Origin: Reichenbachiella faecimaris
Lineage (GTDB): Bacteria > Bacteroidota > Bacteroidia > Cytophagales > Cyclobacteriaceae
Length of the DNA: 64,000 nt
Assembly: GCF_900176375.1 (NCBI RefSeq)
Contig: NZ_FWYF01000002.1
Coordinates: 532,161 to 596,160 of the forward strand
Direction of reading: 5' to 3'
Made by a program: the position numbers and the translations under genes. The notes under the pieces are model-generated. The model worked only from the letters and a program-made list of their open reading frames with translations. It ran no database searches and was not told the DNA's origin. Below, one piece after another: positions 48,334 to 57,393 of this stretch. The stretch's first letter is position 1. Each line of letters starts with the position of its first letter.

Positions 48334-49385
48334 GCAGCTCTTCGATTTTTTGCCAATTGCCTCTTCGCATATTTCAGATCCAATCTGGCACTTTCCTTCT
48401 CGATAAACGTGACAAGCTCATCAAAGTCATTTTGTGAAACCAATCGATCTTTCTTGAAAGGAAAAATTCGATTGACTGGAAATCGACTATTGAGCTTGAT
48501 GGTCAGGCTATAATACTTTCGCAGGTTTTCTTCTGGAACATCTAAAGCATAGCCCGTCTGCTTCTGGCTATCCTCGGGCAACAGCCATGGCTCCAACTCA
48601 CCATCATTTTGTAAGTATCTCTTGAGTAAAAACTTCTTATTTGGCAACGCTCTTTTACGCGTCCACCAGAGGTTTTCCACTTCTTCCATCGCCAGAAATG
48701 TTTCTTCAATTTCATCTACTGCCTGAAGGGACTTCAAAGTACTTGCCAAGATTTGTGTGACTGCTTCCTCATATTCCAGATCGCTTTTCAAAGCTAAGAT
48801 CCCAATTCTGGCACCTAACAAATTAGAATAAAGGTCTTCTGGAGAAAAACTGGAGAATTTTTCAGGGAAACCCGGAATGTAAGAAGCACCAAACCAGGTA
48901 CTGATCTCGTGCCATACAGATAAATCATAAGCGATTTTACCAGCAAGTTCAAACTTGTCTGTATAGTTATTGATCAAAGCTCGATGGATGGTGAGTGTTT
49001 TTGTTCCTCCTTCAATGCCCAGACGCAAGACCACACTGTCAATCAGACTATCTGCACTCATTACTGCATACAAATAGGCTGTCCAATCTGCATAATCGCG
49101 CAAATGACCCAAGTCCACAAATCCCCCTTTTTGTGTATAGATAATCCCATTCCCCTCAGATGAGCCTCCTAGATACTTATGTTTTCCTAAGGCATCTATA
49201 TCTAGGATATCATTCTTTTTTACAAAAGGAATTCTGCCCACACTCACATCTGAGCCAAAAGCACAGCAGATACGAATGACCTTGGACGGAGGATTGGCAA
49301 GCTGTTTATCAGACAAAATAGGTGCTTTGGCCAGAAGGGCATTCATTGACATAGCCCATAGTGCTGTAAAGATCCATTTATTCAT
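48312..49385 (-). CDS. DUF4056 exported protein
   Basis: 357 residues with a signal peptide (MNKWIFTALWAMSMNALLAKA). The DUF4056 core is recognised by IRICCAFGSDVSVGRIPF, YTQKGGFVDLGHLRDYADWTAYLY (about 99-122) and the later VWHEISTWFGASYIPGFPEKFSSFSPEDLYSN, where HEIxTW and the His/Asp residues look like a conserved active or metal site. Function unknown; the His-rich conserved core suggests an enzyme. It starts 2 bases after the QEGLA metallopeptidase stop, so the two are co-translated. Its 3' end doubles as the terminator of the opposing operon. Confidence 0.82.
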   Translation of the reverse strand: MNKWIFTALWAMSMNALLAKAPILSDKQLANPPSKVIRICCAFGSDVSVGRIPFVKKNDILDIDALGKHKYLGGSSEGNGIIYTQKGGFVDLGHLRDYADWTAYLYAVMSADSLIDSVVLRLGIEGGTKTLTIHRALINNYTDKFELAGKIAYDLSVWHEISTWFGASYIPGFPEKFSSFSPEDLYSNLLGARIGILALKSDLEYEEAVTQILASTLKSLQAVDEIEETFLAMEEVENLWWTRKRALPNKKFLLKRYLQNDGELEPWLLPEDSQKQTGYALDVPEENLRKYYSLTIKLNSRFPVNRIFPFKKDRLVSQNDFDELVTFIEKESARLDLKYAKRQLAKNRRAAKKNTVG

Positions 49386-49387
49386 AA

Positions 49388-50638
49388 CTAACTATTTAGA
49401 ACTGACTCATAATGAATTTTCAATCGATCCAAATTAATGCCATTCAGGAATGAAGAATAACTTAAATACGAAAGCAAAAATCTTTTGTCTTTAATCCAGG
49501 GCGGAAAGAATTTAGGCTTTTCAATCAAACCCATTTCTGAAAGCTCTTTGAGCACAGGCAAATCCATGATATCCAGTTTGCCACAAAACAACAAATCCAA
49601 ATACTCCAGTTTGCCCTTGCTGATCGCAACACGCAAAAAATTGTGGACGGTAATCAACCCTTCCAGGTAGACAATATCTTTCGTAAAAGGTGCACCACCA
49701 GTCATTACCCCTCCTCTAAAGACCCGCTTGGCGCTTTCAAAAGATTGGTCAGGATTATCCGTCTTTTCTAAATAGTACTGATAAACTTGCAGAAAATCTG
49801 CTCCCTCTATCGCCATCTGTATGGCTATCACGCGATCTGAAAGTCGCTGCAACCGATCCAAATCAATGGATCCAGTAATAAACTCCGCAAAAACGGCCAA
49901 GCCTTCTTGCGTCTTGGTCGTGCCAGGGTGTCCTTCTCTTAGAATTTTAATACTGGGTTGATTGTAGCCATTGAGCGAAGTAGCTACGTGTACAAATAGC
50001 TCATGCTGGATCAACTGATTCACGTCTTTGTCAGTAAACTGGGCGGTAGGTCTAAGGCAAACTCTTCGTCTTCCAGCCAGAGCATTTGACGCCAGGGTTT
50101 CATCCATCACAATTTCGGGTGCTAGGTCGCCGAAATTGTCCTTCACCACTTTTCGCATACTTTTAGCAAGCAAGTCTGCTGAAAACTTTTGGCTCGTATC
50201 AACACCTAAGTCTATGTGGTTGACACTGTCAAAAACTGAGTCGAAATGATGAGCCAATTCCAGCGTAGTATGCAGTCCATTGTGCAGAGGGTCTACTGGT
50301 TTACCATAAAGCGCCTCAGTATGAGTGAAAAATTCTGAAGTGCCACGTGAAGCCAAAAGTAGCGCGCTACTCTCTATTTTGTTGGCAATGCCTGAGGCCC
50401 AAGCATGGATGTTGCTGGATTCGCCTCCAATCAGCTGATTAGCTTTTTTGATGAGATCCAAAACAGGTTTTGGGTCATATACCCCATAGTTCACTACGGG
50501 TAATTTTTGTGCCTTATTATTGAAAAATTCGTTTTTGATCGTCTGCGGCCAGGCGATATTTCTCAAGATACGAACGGAAGAAGCTGCTTGCTGTAGACAG
50601 TCGCTAATCTCTTTGATATGCTTTTTATCTGCGTCCAT
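49388..50638 (-). CDS. QEGLA-motif (DUF1704/MATCAP-like) metallopeptidase family protein
   Basis: 416 residues from the ATG at 50638 (MDADKKHIKEIS). It contains HELFVH (HExxxH, from about residue 212), the zinc signature of the DUF1704 family related to eukaryotic tubulin carboxypeptidase MATCAP, and the naming motif TQEGLAVFAEF (about 243-253). Bacterial members were annotated as flavohemoglobin expression-modulating proteins. No signal peptide, so cytoplasmic. It directly precedes DUF4056 (2-base gap) and follows a lipoprotein gene. In many Bacteroidota it sits beside ATP-grasp genes, which are absent here. Substrate unknown. Confidence 0.85.
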   Translation of the reverse strand: MDADKKHIKEISDCLQQAASSVRILRNIAWPQTIKNEFFNNKAQKLPVVNYGVYDPKPVLDLIKKANQLIGGESSNIHAWASGIANKIESSALLLASRGTSEFFTHTEALYGKPVDPLHNGLHTTLELAHHFDSVFDSVNHIDLGVDTSQKFSADLLAKSMRKVVKDNFGDLAPEIVMDETLASNALAGRRRVCLRPTAQFTDKDVNQLIQHELFVHVATSLNGYNQPSIKILREGHPGTTKTQEGLAVFAEFITGSIDLDRLQRLSDRVIAIQMAIEGADFLQVYQYYLEKTDNPDQSFESAKRVFRGGVMTGGAPFTKDIVYLEGLITVHNFLRVAISKGKLEYLDLLFCGKLDIMDLPVLKELSEMGLIEKPKFFPPWIKDKRFLLSYLSYSSFLNGINLDRLKIHYESVLNS

Positions 50639-50720
50639 TTGATTTATTAATAAAAACCATACTAAATGTACAGCGGACACAGATCATTTTGATCAACTGA
50701 AGAAGAATATTTGCAATGGA

Positions 50721-51245
50721 TTATTTGATCCTTCTGCCTTGAGTAGTAAATGAAATACCCTGCTGACCAGAAGTGGAAATCATTACGCCTTCAAAATAGG
50801 GTTCGGGGGTTCGCTCTTTTTTCTTCCAATAGAACAGAAAATTGGCTCCTGTTCCTCCTTGAAGATCGTCTTCACTTAGCACAATCTCAACCGTTTCCAT
50901 TGGTGCAATAAATACAGGTTGATCAATATAAGTCTTGATCAATTGGCCACTGGTATCATAGTATTCCACCTTCTCGATATATACAGAGTCCAGAATGTTG
51001 GTGTTCCTGGCACTCACGGTAGCAGTCAGATCGTGTGTTCGTTTTTCTTTCGAGCTATAGATTTGAGAGTAAATAGATAAATAGGTTTCGCCAGCTACTA
51101 AAGAATCCAGCGTGGCGGAGTTTACCACTCGTTCAAACCAATTGACACTTCCAGGGCCGTGCTCAGGTTCAAGCTCTCTGCATGAGCCTACCATCACCAG
51201 CGAAAGTAAAGATAAAATCATTGTTGTTTTTGGGTACAAATTCAT
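50721..51245 (-). CDS. Lipoprotein of unknown function
   Basis: 174 residues from the ATG at 51245: signal MNLYPKTTMILSLLSLVMVGSC with a lipobox at Cys22, then a beta-sandwich-like domain (SIYSQIYSSKEKRTHDLTATVSARNT, ETVEIVLSEDDLQGGTGANFLFYW). Resembles the DUF3124 type of small exported proteins (pattern of TIYVPAYSHIYH and FLVEW), but I hold this as tentative. It lies between the metallo-beta-lactamase and QEGLA genes on the same strand. Confidence 0.6.
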   Translation of the reverse strand: MNLYPKTTMILSLLSLVMVGSCRELEPEHGPGSVNWFERVVNSATLDSLVAGETYLSIYSQIYSSKEKRTHDLTATVSARNTNILDSVYIEKVEYYDTSGQLIKTYIDQPVFIAPMETVEIVLSEDDLQGGTGANFLFYWKKKERTPEPYFEGVMISTSGQQGISFTTQGRRIK

Positions 51246-51285
51246 AGCCGAATAATTCTTGTACAATTTAGAAAACGCGAATGAC

Positions 51286-52005
51286 TTATGGGCTCTTGGA
51301 TGAGAACATTTCTATGGTCTTGTCGAGCAACTCCGTCCCGCCCGCATCTCCATGTCCAGGAATAACTGTTTTTGTATCAGGGTACTTAGACTTTATTTTT
51401 TCAACTGTGCCTGACCACTCCTCCAAATTAGCATCTCCTAAATAACCCCTTCCAGCTTTCATGGATTTTATCAAGCAGCCGCCAAACATGATCTGCTCAG
51501 AAGGGAAGTATGCGACGACATTGTCAGGTGTATGCCCCTCCCCAACAAAGTCGACAATAACCTCCTGTTGTCCGACAGTAAGATTGATGAAATCATCAAA
51601 TCCCTGCCAGGGAATTACGGCTATAGAATCCAGCAGTTGGATGGTTCTGTGATGCGCTATTGAGGGAATTTGCCTTTCATGAAAAGCGGTCAATCCGCCC
51701 AAACAGTCGCCATGAAAATGGGTAGGTACGATGGCCACCACCTTACTGTCTAATGTTTTCTCCACCCATTCTATTAATTCTGATGAAACCTCGTTTTCAG
51801 CAGGGGTATCAAAAATTATGGCTTCATTTTGATCTATCACAATCATTCCATTGCAAGCCACCTTGCCATAATCGTCAGTCTGAAGATAAGAGATGTGCTG
51901 ATAAGCATGATCGGAAACTTGTTTGATGATCAGGGTTTCGGATTCATAGAGCCCCTTAGAGTCGCAGGCTATAATAAATAGCAAGAAAAAAAAGTATCTA
52001 TGCAT
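51286..52005 (-). CDS. Subclass B1 metallo-beta-lactamase, CfiA/CcrA-like, predicted lipoprotein
   Basis: 239 residues. Zinc ligands of subclass B1 are all present: His96, His98, Asp100 (PTHFHGDCLGGL), His158 (GEGHTPDN), Cys177 (MFGGCLIKS) and His218 (PGHGDAGGTEL), plus the substrate-binding Lys180. The HGDCLGGL and PGHGDxGGTEL strings are the form seen in Bacteroides CfiA. The signal peptide ends in a lipobox with Cys14 (FLLFIIACDS), so the enzyme should be membrane-anchored like NDM. It lies 3 bases downstream of the MutS-like gene. No insertion sequence or integron is nearby, so it looks like an intrinsic chromosomal gene. Beta-lactam hydrolysis is expected but untested. Confidence 0.9.
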   Translation of the reverse strand: MHRYFFFLLFIIACDSKGLYESETLIIKQVSDHAYQHISYLQTDDYGKVACNGMIVIDQNEAIIFDTPAENEVSSELIEWVEKTLDSKVVAIVPTHFHGDCLGGLTAFHERQIPSIAHHRTIQLLDSIAVIPWQGFDDFINLTVGQQEVIVDFVGEGHTPDNVVAYFPSEQIMFGGCLIKSMKAGRGYLGDANLEEWSGTVEKIKSKYPDTKTVIPGHGDAGGTELLDKTIEMFSSKSP

Positions 52006-52008
52006 CTG

Positions 52009-53607
52009 TTATGAAAAATAAGTGCTCATATTCTTTAAATTATTTATTTCGTCCGCAAGTGTTTGGGCTTCTTGTGTAAGCGAACTAGGAAATCCATTTA
52101 ATTCTAGTATTCTGATCGCATTGGTCTGGCTCAGCGTTCCCGCCTTCAGTAAATAATCAAACGAAAGCTTGCCATTTTCAATCGTATCAGAAAAATAATA
52201 ATTGTCATAGCTATCCGTCAGATATTCTGTCAATTCAACATCGTGCGTGGCAGCAAACACATAATTATTCCCTTGATTCAAATAACTGAGGACTGCCTTT
52301 GCAGAGGCTATCCTTTCTATGGTGTTTGTTCCTTTAAATAATTCATCAAGCAAAAACAAGTTCTTGTTTGCTGACGTACTCTCTTCGAGCAATTCTTTAA
52401 TCTTTTTCACCTCCGCATAATAATAGCTAGTGTCTTCCACCAGGTTATCTGACACTCGTATGGCCGAAAAAATCTTCATGTTAGGTAAATCGAAGGACTC
52501 ACAACAAACGGTATTTATTGTCTGTGCTAACAGGACATTAATTCCAACAGCGCGTATCAAAGTGGACTTCCCAGACATATTAGACCCTGTAATGAGCATC
52601 GACCTATCTTCTGTAATGTCTATATCATTAACCACTGGGTCTATGGTCAGTGGGTGGAATATACCTTTCGCTTGGATACGGTTAGAACCACGCGTAAAAT
52701 GTGGAATGGCATAGTTTGGCAAAGATTGCCTAAAAGCAGAAATAGAAATCGCCACATCCAAGGCAGAGACGGCCTCAAAAACTTCTAATACTTCTTGTCG
52801 CTTATTGTCTAACCTTCCAAGGATTGAAAAAAGAAAAATAGGCTCTATCAAAAAAATTCCTTTTAGGAAATCCAGTATATAATCAAAAACCTGACTCAAT
52901 TGATCAGACACCTTTGACTCCCATTTAAAAACAAAAGCAAGCACAGATATTTTGTTCAGCTCATTCTCTGCCTTTTTAATCTCTTCAATGCGAGAATTAA
53001 AGGCATTAAGTTTTACTAAGTTCTTGGCAATTTTGGTGAGTACCATCAGTTGTGGAATGGTATTAGAATGGCCAACTACATTATTCTTATTCCAATAATG
53101 GATCAAACTGTTGATTGTCGTGACCAATAATAGCCCCAGAATCATGGTAGGATATATTAATGATAAAATTATCATACATACGCTGAGGCCTGACAGTATG
53201 GGCAACAAACTAAACCACTTAGGCTTACTCGGAATAGCTCCGTAGATGAGGCGCTGTAAATAGTATGCCCCTGGACTATTTAGTTTATTTAATTCTAAAA
53301 CTGCTGACTTTTTAATTTTGGGCTGTTCGTTGAGGTGCTCAATGATTTTTTCAAATTGATCCACTGGACCTTCAACCAGCGTCCGAAGAACAGCATACAA
53401 GTATTGCTGCCCCACTACTGAAGAGGTTCTGTCCAAATACATAAACAACTCTTCAAAATCCAAGTCCTTGCAGGTACCATCAGATATTACCTGATAAGCT
53501 TTGCTCTTATTCGAATGCTTGAAATAGAGAGATATTCTGTCAAAATCGAAATCCGTTGATTTCAAATAAAATGGCTTTACTTTCCTCTTCTTTTTTAATG
53601 AAAACAT
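52009..53607 (-). CDS. Membrane-associated MutS-like ATPase
   Basis: 532 residues. Only the MutS core and ATPase domains are present: helical lever (about 30-290) and P-loop domain with GSNMSGKST (about 339-347), FLLDELFKGTNTIERIASAK (Walker B/D-loop) and AATHDVELTEYL. The mismatch-recognition domain I is missing. Two helices (about 128-165, LPILSGLSVCMIILSLIYPTMILGLLLV) and another near 235-260 suggest membrane insertion, unlike MutS1 or MutS2. Such short MutS relatives are common in Bacteroidota and have no proven role in mismatch repair. It is flanked by mscS (19 bases upstream) and the metallo-beta-lactamase (3 bases downstream). Confidence 0.87.
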   Translation of the reverse strand: MFSLKKKRKVKPFYLKSTDFDFDRISLYFKHSNKSKAYQVISDGTCKDLDFEELFMYLDRTSSVVGQQYLYAVLRTLVEGPVDQFEKIIEHLNEQPKIKKSAVLELNKLNSPGAYYLQRLIYGAIPSKPKWFSLLPILSGLSVCMIILSLIYPTMILGLLLVTTINSLIHYWNKNNVVGHSNTIPQLMVLTKIAKNLVKLNAFNSRIEEIKKAENELNKISVLAFVFKWESKVSDQLSQVFDYILDFLKGIFLIEPIFLFSILGRLDNKRQEVLEVFEAVSALDVAISISAFRQSLPNYAIPHFTRGSNRIQAKGIFHPLTIDPVVNDIDITEDRSMLITGSNMSGKSTLIRAVGINVLLAQTINTVCCESFDLPNMKIFSAIRVSDNLVEDTSYYYAEVKKIKELLEESTSANKNLFLLDELFKGTNTIERIASAKAVLSYLNQGNNYVFAATHDVELTEYLTDSYDNYYFSDTIENGKLSFDYLLKAGTLSQTNAIRILELNGFPSSLTQEAQTLADEINNLKNMSTYFS

Positions 53608-53626
53608 TTTTGAAATTTAAAGGTTA

Positions 53627-54445
53627 TCAATCCTTATGCACATGCACGTCCATTTGAGGAAATGGGATGCTGATACCTTCTTTGGCAAAAGTCTTGTAAA
53701 TGTTTTCATTCATGTCGAAATGAATCCCCCAATAGTCTTCGGCATTGGCCCAAGCCCTTACTACAAAATTGACCGAACTATCAGCCAAAGCTGAGACAGC
53801 AATGAAGACTTCAGGATCTTTATGAATTCTTTCATCAGCATCTGCCAATCGTTTAATGACTGCTTTGGCCTTATCTACATCATCCCCATAAGCAATGCCA
53901 AAAGTCCAGTCTACTCGTCGCTTGGGTTCTGTTGAGTAATTGGTCATACTGCTTGTAGATAGCCCTCCGTTTGGAATAATAATGGTTTTATTGTCAGGCG
54001 TTTTGAGAATAGTATTAAAAATCTGAATAGAGGAAACACTCCCTGCGAATCCTTGTGCATCAATATAATCTCCTACTTTGAATGGCTTGAACAATAGAAT
54101 GATTACACCTCCTGCAAAATTTTGTAAAGTACCTGAAAGTGCCATGCCTACAGCCAGTCCGGCCGCACCTAGAATCGCCACTAGCGAGGTCATTTCTATA
54201 CCCATGGTGGTCAATACTGAAATGACTAGGATCACTTTAAGTAGCATTGACACCAAGCTTACCAAAAATGGTTTGAGAGAGGCGTCAATGTCTCGTGCAT
54301 TGAGTACTCTTTTGAATCCATTGGATAGGGCTTTTACTACCCAAAACCCAACAACAAGTACGAGAATGGCGCCAACTAATTTTGGGCCATACGCAAAAAT
54401 CAGATCGAGAACTTTGGGCATTAATTCTTCAGGAGTCATACGCAT
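53627..54445 (-). CDS. Small-conductance mechanosensitive channel (MscS family)
   Basis: 272 residues, the E. coli MscS size. Three helices: ILVLVVGFWVVKALSNGF, VSMLLKVILVISVLTTMGI and the pore helix LGAAGLAVGMALSGTLQNFAGGVIIL with the Ala/Gly-rich packing of TM3. The beta-domain follows (FKVGDYIDAQGFAGSVSSIQIFNTILKTPD) and a C-terminal alpha/beta domain. It releases solutes during hypo-osmotic shock. It is the first gene of a minus-strand run that continues with the MutS-like ATPase (19-base gap). Confidence 0.95.
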   Translation of the reverse strand: MRMTPEELMPKVLDLIFAYGPKLVGAILVLVVGFWVVKALSNGFKRVLNARDIDASLKPFLVSLVSMLLKVILVISVLTTMGIEMTSLVAILGAAGLAVGMALSGTLQNFAGGVIILLFKPFKVGDYIDAQGFAGSVSSIQIFNTILKTPDNKTIIIPNGGLSTSSMTNYSTEPKRRVDWTFGIAYGDDVDKAKAVIKRLADADERIHKDPEVFIAVSALADSSVNFVVRAWANAEDYWGIHFDMNENIYKTFAKEGISIPFPQMDVHVHKD

Positions 54446-54526
54446 TGATTTTTTGTTTAAAATTGAAATTAATCAATTCTAAAAGAATGAAAGGCAATCT
54501 GCACGGTCTTTCGAGAGCGATTTGAA

Positions 54527-54901
54527 TTATGAGGTTTTAAACGGATGGGTGAAGGCTACATAACCAAATGAAAAACCGAATGCCATTGATATTGCGGCCA
54601 TGACCCAAACGACAGGACTATCAGCAGCTTTTAAATAGCTCATCCCTGAGGCAAAGAAAAAAAGGAAATTAGCCATCATCAAAGGCTTACCATATATGCC
54701 GCCAAGTATATTGGAGCGTGTCATCCAATTGAGCAAAGCAAATGCTAGCAATGCTGCTCCCAATGTTTGGGAGATGAGCAGACCTACTCCAGCAGTACTT
54801 TGCCCAAAATGAGCATTGACTTCCTGAGGAAGAAATGTAAACAATACGCCTTGTGTAGACAGATAGGCAACACTTAGGATCATTAGGATTTTTGTTTTCA
54901 T
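54527..54901 (-). CDS. Four-helix membrane protein of unknown function
   Basis: 124 residues from the ATG at 54901 (MKTKILMILSVAYLSTQGVLF); an alternative ATG at 54916 adds five residues. Four helices (about 3-20, 36-60, 70-88, 97-117). Features include FLPQEVNAHFG in the first loop and GYVAFTHPF at the end. I do not assign a family. Monocistronic; divergent from the secreted esterase gene across a 210-base AT-rich gap containing a palindrome at 54966. Confidence 0.65.
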   Translation of the reverse strand: MKTKILMILSVAYLSTQGVLFTFLPQEVNAHFGQSTAGVGLLISQTLGAALLAFALLNWMTRSNILGGIYGKPLMMANFLFFFASGMSYLKAADSPVVWVMAAISMAFGFSFGYVAFTHPFKTS

Positions 54902-54965
54902 ATCAGATTTGGTCATGCCATGCAATAAAAAAGTCATTAAATACAAAAATAGTCAGCAATTTGAT

Positions 54966-54977
54966 TTTTGATCAAAA
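54966..54977. promoter_or_regulatory. 12-bp palindrome in a divergent promoter gap
   Basis: TTTTGATCAAAA is a perfect dyad between the four-helix membrane protein gene and the esterase gene. It resembles many regulator half-site pairs but no specific factor can be named. The rest of 54902-55111 is AT-rich, including T/A tracts near 55040, and holds no gene. Confidence 0.3.
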
Positions 54978-55111
54978 TAGACACATAGATGGTCTTATTC
55001 ACATTTTTTATTAAATAAAGGCTGATAAGTCGACCCTGATTTTTTTTAAAAAAAACACTAACCACATAGATAATCAATGAAATTCATAGGTATGATACAA
55101 AAAAAGGCCCT

Positions 55112-57337
55112 ATGAAAAAACTACTAAACTTATTATTCTTTTGCCTGATGATGAGCACAGCTCATGGTCAGCTGACCAGCATTCCCAACTTCGGTTCTAA
55201 CCCTGGGAATTTGTCTATGTATATCCATACTCCGGGCAATATGCCTAGTGATGCACCACTGGTTTTGGTGATGCATGGTTGTACACAAACTGCGAGTTCG
55301 TACTCGAATGAAAGTGACTGGAATTCATTAGCAGACACCTATAAATTCTATGTCATACATGCCCAGCAAAAAAGTGCCAATAATTCTTCGGAATGTTTTA
55401 ACTGGTTCGAAACTGGAGATATCAGTCGCGGATATGGGGAAGCTGCCTCACTCAAAAACATGACTGACTATATGAAAAACAACTACTCCATAGACAATGG
55501 ACGGGTGTTTGCCACAGGTTTTTCTGGCGGAGGAGCAATGACTACCGTGATGCTAGCCACCTATCCAGACATATTCAGTGGAGGAGCTGTGATGTCTGGC
55601 CTGCCATACAAAGTGGCAACATCAACTAACGCTGCATTCATGGCCATGTTTGGCAATGTCAATCAATCTCCTTCGCAGCTCGGTAATAGTGTACGTAGCG
55701 CTTCTAGTCACAATGGCCCTTGGCCTAAAGTTGTGTCCTTTCATGGTTCCTCAGATTATACAGTTTATTATATGAATCAAAATGAAATCATGGAGCAATG
55801 GACTAACGTACATGGCATAGATCAAACGGTTGATGTCACTGAAAATTCTTTCATGGGAAATTCGGCTATTACAAAAAGTCAATTTCAAGATGCCAATGGC
55901 AACACACAGGTAGTTACCTATTCTATCAATGGCATGGGACACACGATTGCCATTGACCCTGGAAATGGAGAAACCCAAGGAGGTCATACAGGTTCGTATA
56001 CCAATGACGTTGATTTCTTTTCCTCCTATTGGGCAGCTGAATTTTTCGGTATTCTTGAAAACACTACCCCCAGTCTGAATCCTCCTACGAATGTTAGCGC
56101 AACGGCAAGTTCGTCTACACAAATAAATTTGAGCTGGATCGACAACGCATCTACAGAAACCGCTTATCACGTGGAACGAGCTTTATCCTCTGGAGGAAAT
56201 TATAGCACAATTGCGACCTTATCCGCCAATGCGTCTAGCTATAATGATGAATCCTTGGCTCCTGCTACTACTTACTATTATAAAATCACAGTGACCGACG
56301 GAAGTACAAGTGCAAGCAGTATCGAGGTAAGTGCCACCACGCAGCAGGGAGGAACGAACTCACCCCCAGCGGCTCCTTCGTCATTGAGCGCGAGTGCCAC
56401 TGGAATGTCATCCGTACAGCTAAGTTGGCAAGACAATGCCAACAATGAAAATGCTCATATTCTAGAACGATCAGAAGGAAATGAATCCAACTATGCTGTA
56501 ATCGCCAATTTATCCGCCAATGTAGAAAGTTATTCAGACAATGGTTTGAGCGCATCGACGACCTACTACTATCGAGTTAAAGCCTCAAATGCAGAAGGTA
56601 ATTCTGCTTACAGTAATTCTGCTAATGCTACCACTGAGGGCCAAGCCACTATTGTTACTATTGGTAGCACTTCGGGTAACGGTATTTTGAGTTATTCCAA
56701 TAGTAATGCCATGGGTCAGTCATTCACTGCAACCGCTGATGGACAAGTGGTAGAAATAGATGTAAAGTTGGTTTACGGTATTTCTGGATCTTCACTAAAA
56801 ATATTTCAAGGAAATACTGTTTCAGGCTCTCCTGCCTATGAACAAACAGGGATTAGCGCAGCAAGTGGGTGGCAAACCATACCCCTGAGTACACCATTTG
56901 ACGTCTCCTATGGTCAGGTATATACTTTCGTTATTACTAATTCATCCATTAGATATGCTTATTCAAACACATACAATAGTGGCAATTTTTGGTACAATAC
57001 GATATCGTATGGTGTATTTGATGCTGCATTTACCATTTCAGTAAGTACCTCATCTGGTTCGGCAAGGTTTGCTGAATCACCAGATAATATTGCTCATTTA
57101 GGTAAACCATTCACTATTTACCCCAATCCTAGTTTTGGAACAATTAAGGTGAGAATTGGCGAAGAAGCCACTTTGGGAAGGTTGGAGTTGATCACCACTT
57201 CTGGTCAGGTCTTGATGCGAAAAGACCTAAACGCCAACCTTTCTGAAGTAAATTTGGAAGGGATCAAATCAGGCTTATACATTTTGCAGATCAAAACCCA
57301 AGATCAGTTATTTAAGAGTCAGTTGGTCGTTAGATAG
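55112..57337 (+). CDS. Secreted PHB-depolymerase-family esterase with Fn3 domains and T9SS sorting signal
   Basis: 741 residues: signal peptide (MKKLLNLLFFCLMMSTAHGQ); an esterase domain (about 25-310) with oxyanion/entry motif VMHGCTQTASSY, nucleophile Ser138 (GFSGGGAMT), Asp215 (HGSSDYTV) and His277 (NGMGHTI); two fibronectin type III domains (about 323-411 and 420-507); a beta-sandwich domain (about 510-650); and a C-terminal T9SS sorting domain (FTIYPNPSFGTIKV to SQLVVR, about 665-741). The catalytic domain is the extracellular PHA-depolymerase/feruloyl-esterase type, so the substrate may be a polyester or an esterified plant or algal glycan. Confidence 0.88.
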   Translation: MKKLLNLLFFCLMMSTAHGQLTSIPNFGSNPGNLSMYIHTPGNMPSDAPLVLVMHGCTQTASSYSNESDWNSLADTYKFYVIHAQQKSANNSSECFNWFETGDISRGYGEAASLKNMTDYMKNNYSIDNGRVFATGFSGGGAMTTVMLATYPDIFSGGAVMSGLPYKVATSTNAAFMAMFGNVNQSPSQLGNSVRSASSHNGPWPKVVSFHGSSDYTVYYMNQNEIMEQWTNVHGIDQTVDVTENSFMGNSAITKSQFQDANGNTQVVTYSINGMGHTIAIDPGNGETQGGHTGSYTNDVDFFSSYWAAEFFGILENTTPSLNPPTNVSATASSSTQINLSWIDNASTETAYHVERALSSGGNYSTIATLSANASSYNDESLAPATTYYYKITVTDGSTSASSIEVSATTQQGGTNSPPAAPSSLSASATGMSSVQLSWQDNANNENAHILERSEGNESNYAVIANLSANVESYSDNGLSASTTYYYRVKASNAEGNSAYSNSANATTEGQATIVTIGSTSGNGILSYSNSNAMGQSFTATADGQVVEIDVKLVYGISGSSLKIFQGNTVSGSPAYEQTGISAASGWQTIPLSTPFDVSYGQVYTFVITNSSIRYAYSNTYNSGNFWYNTISYGVFDAAFTISVSTSSGSARFAESPDNIAHLGKPFTIYPNPSFGTIKVRIGEEATLGRLELITTSGQVLMRKDLNANLSEVNLEGIKSGLYILQIKTQDQLFKSQLVVR

Positions 57338-57342
57338 ATAAA

Positions 57343-57370
57343 AAAAGGCCAACTCTATAGTTGGCCTTTT
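57343..57370. terminator. Bidirectional terminator between the esterase and DUF4834 genes
   Basis: AAAAGGCCAAC (57343-57353) pairs perfectly with GTTGGCCTTTT (57360-57370) around a 6-base loop. The A and T tracts on both sides allow function on either strand, fitting the convergent genes. Confidence 0.85.
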
Positions 57371-57393
57371 ATCAATTCTTGATTTTCTGGAGA

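Noticed and set aside
46100-52005. Idea that the BlaI/M56 pair regulates the metallo-beta-lactamase at 51286
   Set aside because: The M56 protein lacks a penicillin-sensor domain, a strong terminator separates them, the genes face opposite ways, and I see no AACTTAnnnnTAAGTT site before the beta-lactamase run.
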